Source of the DNA: Callipepla californica brunnescens
Lineage: Eukaryota > Chordata > Aves > Galliformes > Odontophoridae
NCBI GenBank assembly: GCA_023055505.1
Contig: JALIRH010000023.1
Location: forward strand, 8,624,423 to 8,688,422
DNA: 64,000 nt
Reading direction: 5' to 3'
The notes beneath the pieces are model-generated. The model was not told the DNA's origin. It did no database searches and worked only from the letters and a program-made list of their open reading frames with translations. Of this stretch, positions 57,231 through 64,000 are shown one piece after another. Made by a program: the position numbers and the translations under genes. Numbering within the stretch: the first letter of the stretch is position 1; every line of letters starts with the position of its first letter.

Positions 57231-58761
57231 TTATGTTTTTCTCAGCCTTTTCTGTCATCACAGATTTTATATCCTCTGCTATATAGTTGTTAAGAAGATC
57301 TCAAATGTGCGTTCTATTATTTGGGAACAGTCAAGGTCAGGTATAAAGGCAGGAGTCAAATGTGTTTCCTACTACTGGGAGTTATTGCTTTATATTTGTG
57401 CCATGGCATACTTTTCCTGTTTTCCAATCCTGCTAGATTTAAATTTCCATTCATCAGCCTTTTTTAGCACAAGCCTTTCTCCTTCCTTCTCATCTACTGA
57501 ATCATCATCACATTTTTTATGCATCCAAAGGATGTTCTCAAAACTAGCCAAAGAGATATAAAGAAGGCTACAAGTCCCTTGCGGGTGATTTAGTTACCTA
57601 CACTATCATGTAGGATATCTCTAAAATACATGTGTACTCTGCATAAACTCATGATGTAAAAATATTTTTCCATATATAGTACATCTACATAGAAGCACAA
57701 TTCACAGTGAAAATATGTGTTCTGCAACATCTTGACATTTTCTTCACGTTATTGTTACATCCTCTGTTCAAGGTTTTCTCTATAAGTATGGCAGCTCATT
57801 TTTGCCTTTTCACTTAAGAGCACAGAAGTTGCTTTCCAATCAAACAAGTCAGGTCATAGTCCTGTTCAGCAAAACCAAAGTAAATGTTTTTCAGACAAGA
57901 CTGCAGAGTAAAACAAGACATCATCTCTGACAATAAATCAATTTACCTGTATACTGCAGAAAATCCTGTCTGTATGGGAAGAGATGTGCTCAGAACAAAC
58001 ATATTCCTCTGGGTTTGGAAATACTGTATTCCTCCAATTCTATGTATTTAAGAAAGTATCTATTTTCTAAGTTCTTTTTAAGAACAGTCTTCAGGCCTTT
58101 AACTAACCAGTTTGATTATGGCATATCATCCCAACTAACATTTTTATAATGGAGATTTGTGACTGGTTTTGAATGGTATGTGTTCCTCAAAACATTTAAG
58201 TATTCAAAGAAATAATGCTACTGAACTGAAATTTTGCAGTTTTCCAGAAACACAAATATACAGTGAACAGAAATGTTCATAAAGAATGTTTCATTTTGAT
58301 TAAAGAACAGAACAATACAAAACAGAACACAAACATATAATAATAATAATAATAGTAATATGGTGATAATTGATAATTTTGCAGTCCTTGCATGGTTTCT
58401 TCAACACTTTTCCATCTTCCCAAAGGATTTTTTCCTCTGATGCATATTTTAAAATGATGAATTCCTTTCTCCTTGTTCATACTTGGTGAGAAAACACTAG
58501 GTCAGCTGTTTTGGAATTTAGAGAAATGTAATACATACTAATTTGTTATTGCATAGTGGTGTAAAACAGGCTTGCCACTGAAAATGAGTTTTGAATTAGT
58601 TGTAAACAAAGTGAAATAATTTAGAATCATTAGAAATAACTGTGTCTTGCAAAGGATTACTGTGGCAATTTCACAACAGGATTTCTGATGAAGCATCCTC
58701 TTTCTGACTGATAGATTTTTTTTGCTCTCAGCATGAAACATCAGGTGGTGAACTATGATTG
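57231..58761. other. AT-rich non-coding stretch
   Basis: No gene was recognised. There is an (ATA)n run at about 58336-58360. Confidence 0.4.
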
Positions 58762-59298
58762 TGTTGTGGTTTAACCCAGCAGGTGGCTGAGCACCACATA
58801 GTGGTTCACTTATTTTCCCTGTTCCCAGTGGGCTAGGGAAGAGAATAAAAAAAAACCAAAATAGTAGAACTCTTGGGTTTAAATAAAACTGTTTACTGAT
58901 ATAAAGGAAAATGATAATAGTTTACACTTTATAATTGTATGCAGATGTATATAACAAATGATGCACAAGCAATAGTTCACCACCCCAGCTGATGCCCAGC
59001 TGGGGCCCCTGAACAGCAGAAGTGAGCAAGATTAAATTCAGTGCCCTTCAAAACTCCTTCTGCATGATGTCATATGATATGGAATATCCCTTTGGTCAGT
59101 TCAAGTCAGCTGTTCCAATTCTGTTCCCTCTCAGCTCCCTGGGCCCTTCACTGAGGATGGCATTGGCTCTGTACATCACTGCTTAGCAGCAATGATAAAC
59201 ATCAGTGTGTTATAAAATGCTTTTTTCTCCAAGAACCAAAATGTAGCATCATATCAGACACTGAAGAAAGCAATTCCATCCCAGCTGAGACTTAGGCA
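58762..59298. mobile_element. Solo LTR of an avian ERV-L-like retrovirus
   Basis: A 537-bp unit begins TGTTGTGGTTTAACCCAGCA and ends TTAGGCA. GATTG lies before it (58757-58761) and GATAG after it (59299-59303), a near-perfect 5-bp duplication. The opening, with GTGGTTTAACCC and GAGCACCACATAG, and the closing part, with AACATCAGTGTGTTAT and CATCCCAGCTGAGAC, are wording I associate with a common avian ERV-L-type LTR. The orientation of its promoter is not clear from the sequence. No viral genes remain. The imperfect duplication and sequence decay indicate it is older than the solo LTR at 9813. Confidence 0.7.
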
Positions 59299-59524
59299 GA
59301 TAGTAACTGAATGCATAACTAAAATTAAAATATCACACATCATCATTTAGAGTGGAGAAAGGCAAGATATGCACATTTCCAGTACTGCAATAAAATTCAA
59401 GAGAAAAGATAAGATCACTGTGTCACAGGTATTTATTGAGTATCAAAATATTTTGTGTCCTGGTCAATATTTCCACATTTTTTTGATAGAACTTACAGTC
59501 TGAAGTAAGGAAACATGAAGAAAC

Positions 59525-59697
59525 AGGGAATAGCTTGCCGAGTGAGATTGCGGATAGCCCCTCCCTGGAAGTATTCAAGGCCAGGCTGGATGGGGCTGTG
59601 GTCTAGAGGGAGGTGTCCCTGTCTATAGCAGGGAGTTGGAACTGGATGATCTTAAAGGTCCCTTCCAAATGAAACCATTCTATGATTTTGTTGTTCT
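59525..59697 (+). mobile_element. CR1 3'-end fragment
   Basis: A clear CR1 3' end: CCCTCCCTGGAAGTATTCAA, GGCCAGGCTGGATGGGGCT, GGGAGTTGGAACTGGATGAT, ending with CATTCTATGATTTTGTTGTT. Confidence 0.85.
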
Positions 59698-61904
59698 AGA
59701 AGGTGTTTTTGTTTTCAGTACTCTTTTTCCTTTAGTTATATTTAACCATGACATCCCAGCTCCGCTCCAGACTTGAACCTAAGGCATTACCTCTAAAGAT
59801 AATTGTAGCTATATGGGCATAAATAGACGGATAACTTCCTATGCTTTTAGAGAAAGGAAAACCACTGAGATTTGTCATGAATTTGAAGCTCATTATCCAC
59901 CAACTGAAGCATTTCTGCACCATAATATGTAAACCTTTCGCCTAAGATCCAACTGTTTGTAAAGCCCTTGGTATATTGGCTCAGAATTGCACAATAACCA
60001 TTTTAATTTGTTGGTTCAAATTTTTGTCTTTTACCAATGGATTTAAAAACTGTAAATGGATATTTGGATTTTTTTTCCTTTTGTATTCAGCACGTATTTG
60101 TTTTAATAAGCAAATAACTGCTGAACACCAGAGGCATTTCGCTTTACCTTCTGCTTCATTGTCTTCTTGAGGTAGGTACAGATTTGCAGTACAGCATGAT
60201 TTGTCATCTCTTACTGCTTAATTAACCTTTAGTGTTTTGGCGTTTCCCAGATTGCCTGCAGAATTATTTTGGAAGAATGTGTCTGTGTAGATAGGCAGTG
60301 TCAAATATAGCAGCTTTCTACTTAAAATATTGTTATTTGCTGGTGCTGAGGACATTATTCTTTTGAACAGAGGATGTTGAGACTCTTATATCCAGACTTG
60401 CTGCCAGCTTACTTCAATCTCCTGCTTTGAGCATACAAAATCAATGCATGCCTTGTTTTTCTTTATTTGAGGAGTTTTTGAAACATCAAATCAGACTTAC
60501 CCCTGGGAAAAAGGAAAACAACTCTCAATGTTTGCTTATCTATTTTGTTCATGCTAAGTGGCAGCTTACTGTTTTGGGGTAACTATTACTGTTCTGTACT
60601 ATGCAATGTTGATGTTCCCTTAATTAGGAAGAATTTGAAGTACCATTTATCATTATTGCAGTGATTAGGAAAGTTTTATATAAAAGAATCTGAAAAGTTC
60701 CTTAATCCTCCCCTGTGAGAAAGGGTAATTTCATTTACTAAACCAAAATGGATTGAAAGCCTTCATAATTAAAATTTAATCCCAAAACTTTTAAAAGAAA
60801 TAATTTTAAAGTCATTAGCATGATTTTTCAACAGGACATTTTGCTTAGGTTGCTGAGTAATTAGAATGTCTGTTCAGTTACTGTGCCCTTAATAACCTCA
60901 AAGTCATTTTAACCTTCGTATTTTTTTCTTTGTCCCATTGTTCATTCATACCTTCTGCCTATAATCTGGGATGCAAAAAGTGAGTTTTTTTGTTGTTCTG
61001 AAACCAAAACTTCTGCAACAGAGGGTAAAAATTCATGGGAGTCCATTCACTGGGGGAATTGATATTAGCCACTTTTGCCATTGAAATTTCTGATGCAAAT
61101 AAGAGGTCAGAAGAATAAATATATGTTGAAAATATCCTGTAAATACATTCATGCAATAAGATTGTTATGCTAGTCTTATGAAACGGTGCTTTGACAAGAT
61201 GGTAGTGTTTTAATCTCCTTTAAAGGAAAAGCTATCAGATTTAAGCAGAGCAATGATTCACCTCTTTTGGCTTAAAGCAGATGTTATACCATCTTTTACA
61301 TACCTAAGTCTTTTAGAATAAAGAAAAATGAAAATAAGTCGAAGAAATTTTCAATAAACAAAAATTCTCAAGTAAGAAAGGTGTATGAATTTACTACAGA
61401 TAATATATTAAGGAAAAAGTTAATTGCAAACTAGTGACAAAATCTAAAACAAGATGAGAACCATACAAATAACAACATCATCTGGTGAAAAGCAGTTCTG
61501 AGAAGGATTTTATAGAAGATAATCAATAAGGATTTCATAGAAATAAAATATACTGAGATGAGGGGTGAAGAGTGCATTTATTTCAGGACATATAAGAAAG
61601 AGTAGGTTTGTTCCTAAAATAATAATACTTGATTTACAAACTTTAATGTCCTTTTTTTTTTTTTTTATTAAAGAAGCACAAATTTTATAAGACTTGGAAA
61701 TGTTTAGCTTCTTATGTAAGTATCTGAATTTTTTTTTTGCTAAGTCTTTTGAAAAATGATCACATTTTATTTCTAAAATGACCTTCTCAAATTTTTGTTT
61801 TTCAAATTAATTTGATAGCAATAAATAATACATAAAAAATCAATGTTATTTATAAAAAGAAGTGTTCAGTTTGTAACACACATTGAGATAAATCAATACC
61901 AGCC
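59698..61904. other. AT-rich non-coding stretch
   Basis: No gene or transposon was recognised. A T-run lies at about 61652-61667. Confidence 0.4.
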
Positions 61905-62172
61905 ACAGAATCACAGAATTGTAGAGGTTGGAAGGGATCTCTAAAGATCATTAAACCCAACCAACCAACCAACCCCTGCCAAAGCAGCTCCCAGCCCAGG
62001 TTGCACAGGTCCAGCTGAGTCTTGAATGTCTCCAGAGGAGGAGACTCCACCACCTCTCTGTGCAGCCTGTGCCAGTACTCCATCACTGCACTGTGAAGAA
62101 GTTTCCACTCACATTTGTGCGGAACTTCCTACGCTTAAGTTTGTGGCCATTTCCCCTCATCTTATCAAGTAA
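61905..62172 (-). mobile_element. CR1 3'-end fragment with internal CCAA run
   Basis: The complement of a CR1 3' end begins CACAGAATCACAGAATTG and continues to TTTCCCCTCATCTTATCAA. A (CCAA)n stretch at about 61957-61974 has expanded within it. It is the same subfamily as 36410-36660, sharing AAAGCAGCTCCC and CCCAGGTTGCACAGGT. Confidence 0.85.
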
Positions 62173-64000
62173 CATGTAGGCTTAAAGATTTATTAACAAA
62201 CACTATGAAAAATCCATTGAAATAAAGACATATCTATACCAGCTCATGGTATCACCAAAATAGTATTTTGTCCTAATACAGTAGACATTCTCTGTTCTGC
62301 ACATGTACAGATGCAAAGAAGCAAGGCTATACAGAGCCTCCCTATACTAATAGATTTGAATGAAAATCATACTGTAAGTATGTAAGTAAAATTGTGGAAA
62401 ATTCAATTATTTTTGTTTGTTTCTCAGAGCTTTCTGTCTAGTAATCAGACAAGGACACGAAAGTAAATTCTTCAGTCAAAGTCCATCCATAGATAGATGC
62501 ACCTTTTCCTGCCTTAGGTGCAGCACAGCTCTAAAGGGCCAGTGACCGTCAAGCATCATTAGTCACCTTGCCTATTTTTGCTTTTGAAACGAGGATCTAA
62601 AGCATTATTTACTTTTGAATGCATTTTGTTGAAATATCCTGTTTTAGATAAACTCTTCTCCTGCCTTGTGTTTTTAAGGCTTGTGTATTATTTTCACATT
62701 GGAAGTGAAATAGTGTTTCTTACAAATTGTGCAACCAAATTTTCAAAACCTTTTTTCTCCTACTGTATTATTATATTATGTGAATGAAATTGCCAATCGA
62801 ATTATCTTCTAACTTAAAAAGGACTTCGTTGAAACACCTCATTGTACCATTGTGCCAATGAGCACCCAGCACTGGTACTTTTCTTGCTCCTTATTCGTTA
62901 GCATCAGCTGCAGCAGTAACTATATACAAATGTAGATTTCCTTGTTTCTTTCCCAACTCTCCATTTAACAGTCCATGAAGTTCCACGTACTCTACAACAC
63001 TGAAATGCATTGCACAGCATTACTTAAGTATGACCTAAGTAGTATAGTTACTGTATATTGTTTGACAGGTCTGTATGTGATAAGGATACTAGTGAGTTAT
63101 GACTGGTGAAGAAATCCATTATTCAGAGAATTAATGAGTCTTTCACTAGAGAGAGGAAAAACACTACGTATTCAGTCTTTGATCAGTCACAGCCAAAGCT
63201 GTGTATAAGCCACAGGGCAGAACCAGTGTTTTTAGAAGGCTCTGTGATCTATCACTTTCCCTGTGCTTTGAAAGCAATGCAAAACACTGTTGTTATTTAA
63301 CAATCAAAGTTAACCTTGTTGTTCTCTGTTGTATGAATAGGAATCATTCACTACTTTTCATTTGTTTTAATTTAAATTCACGATGCAATAACAATCAGGA
63401 GAGGAATTAAAATGCAAAGAGTGAAAGATCCATAAGAATTGCTCTTTAGGTAAGATATTAACTGAAACTGACCAGAAAACAGATTTTTTTAAGCATTCCT
63501 CAGAGATCTATGTAGTGTCTTATAACCAACAAAAGGTTTTAATATTTCAGGCTGGCTATTCAGGTTTAAGAATGGCTTAATGAATTTATGTTTAGGCCTT
63601 TTACATGAAAACAACACTATGAAAACAATTAGATAATACTGGAGTGTAAGGAAAAAACAGAAAAGGCAAAATGGAGGTAAAGAAAAAAAAAGAAAAATCA
63701 AAAGAAATGAATTCCCAGTATTGAACTTTTCCTGTTTGCTTGAGGGATCATTTTAATGCTTTGCTTGTAGCCTTTCACTGAATGGCACTGGAGGAAGAAT
63801 CAGAGCAGACATAATAGACAAGCTCCCACCACTGAACACTCCAGATTCTGATGTGTAACCCTATATTCTGCCTTTAAAAGGGAAGCACAAGATTTCAGCC
63901 TCACCATCAATGGATTAGCATCATTTTAAACAGCATGTATACTCTCCCCATCACACATCTCTTTACATCTATATTACTTCTGAGGAAGATTTCACAGGAC
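62173..64000. other. Right flank, AT-rich non-coding stretch
   Basis: No gene, RNA gene or recognisable repeat is seen. Open frames are at most about 70 codons with no motif. Confidence 0.4.

Noticed and set aside
1..64000. CRISPR arrays, bacterial operons or prophage
   Set aside because: There are no spaced direct repeats of that type and no prokaryotic gene organisation; the sequence is vertebrate nuclear DNA.

Overview
The window looks like AT-rich avian nuclear DNA, most probably from a galliform such as chicken. The main reason is that fragments of CR1 LINEs occur throughout, on both strands, with typical CR1 3' ends carrying degenerate ATTCTATG-type octamers. There are also avian-type retroviral LTRs. 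I found no convincing host protein-coding exon, tRNA or rRNA in the 64 kb. The window reads as intergenic or long-intron DNA whose recognisable content is transposable elements of different ages.

Region 1 (about 0.4-6.9 kb) holds the most notable object: an almost pristine, env-less endogenous retrovirus on the minus strand (786-6913). It has two 430-bp LTRs that differ at one position, a perfect 6-bp target duplication (GTTTCT), an 18-nt primer-binding site matching tRNA-Ala, a polypurine tract, an open gag and an open pro-pol. Gag and pol lie in the same frame and are separated only by one UAG codon. The Gag start codon lies inside the primer-binding site. Gag carries hydrophobic N-terminal segments and a duplicated proline-rich module, and it has no zinc knuckle. 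Pol is ERV-L (class III)-like, with protease, RT, RNase H and integrase motifs intact. The element sits beside a very old LINE fossil.

Region 2 (9.4-10.8 kb) is a nested cluster: a CR1 tail (+), a minus-strand CR1 split by a 547-bp solo LTR with a 5-bp duplication (CCTAA), and a further plus-strand CR1. Region 3 (12.6-14.4 kb) is a minus-strand CR1 with an internal deletion. Region 4 (16.0-19.95 kb) is a nearly full-length plus-strand CR1. Its ORF1 has an SGNH-esterase-like domain, and its ORF2 (endonuclease plus RT) is broken by two compensating frameshifts.

Region 5 (20-64 kb) is AT-rich, with scattered CR1 fragments at 22.9, 23.4, 33.2, 36.4, 39.8, 44.7, 48.9, 51.6, 59.5 and 61.9 kb, and possibly very decayed ones near 29.6 and 57.1 kb. 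It also holds a second solo LTR at 58.76-59.30 kb, simple repeats and homopolymer tracts. Boundaries of decayed repeats are estimates by eye. Family assignments rest on recognised protein motifs and typical repeat wording, not on database searches.
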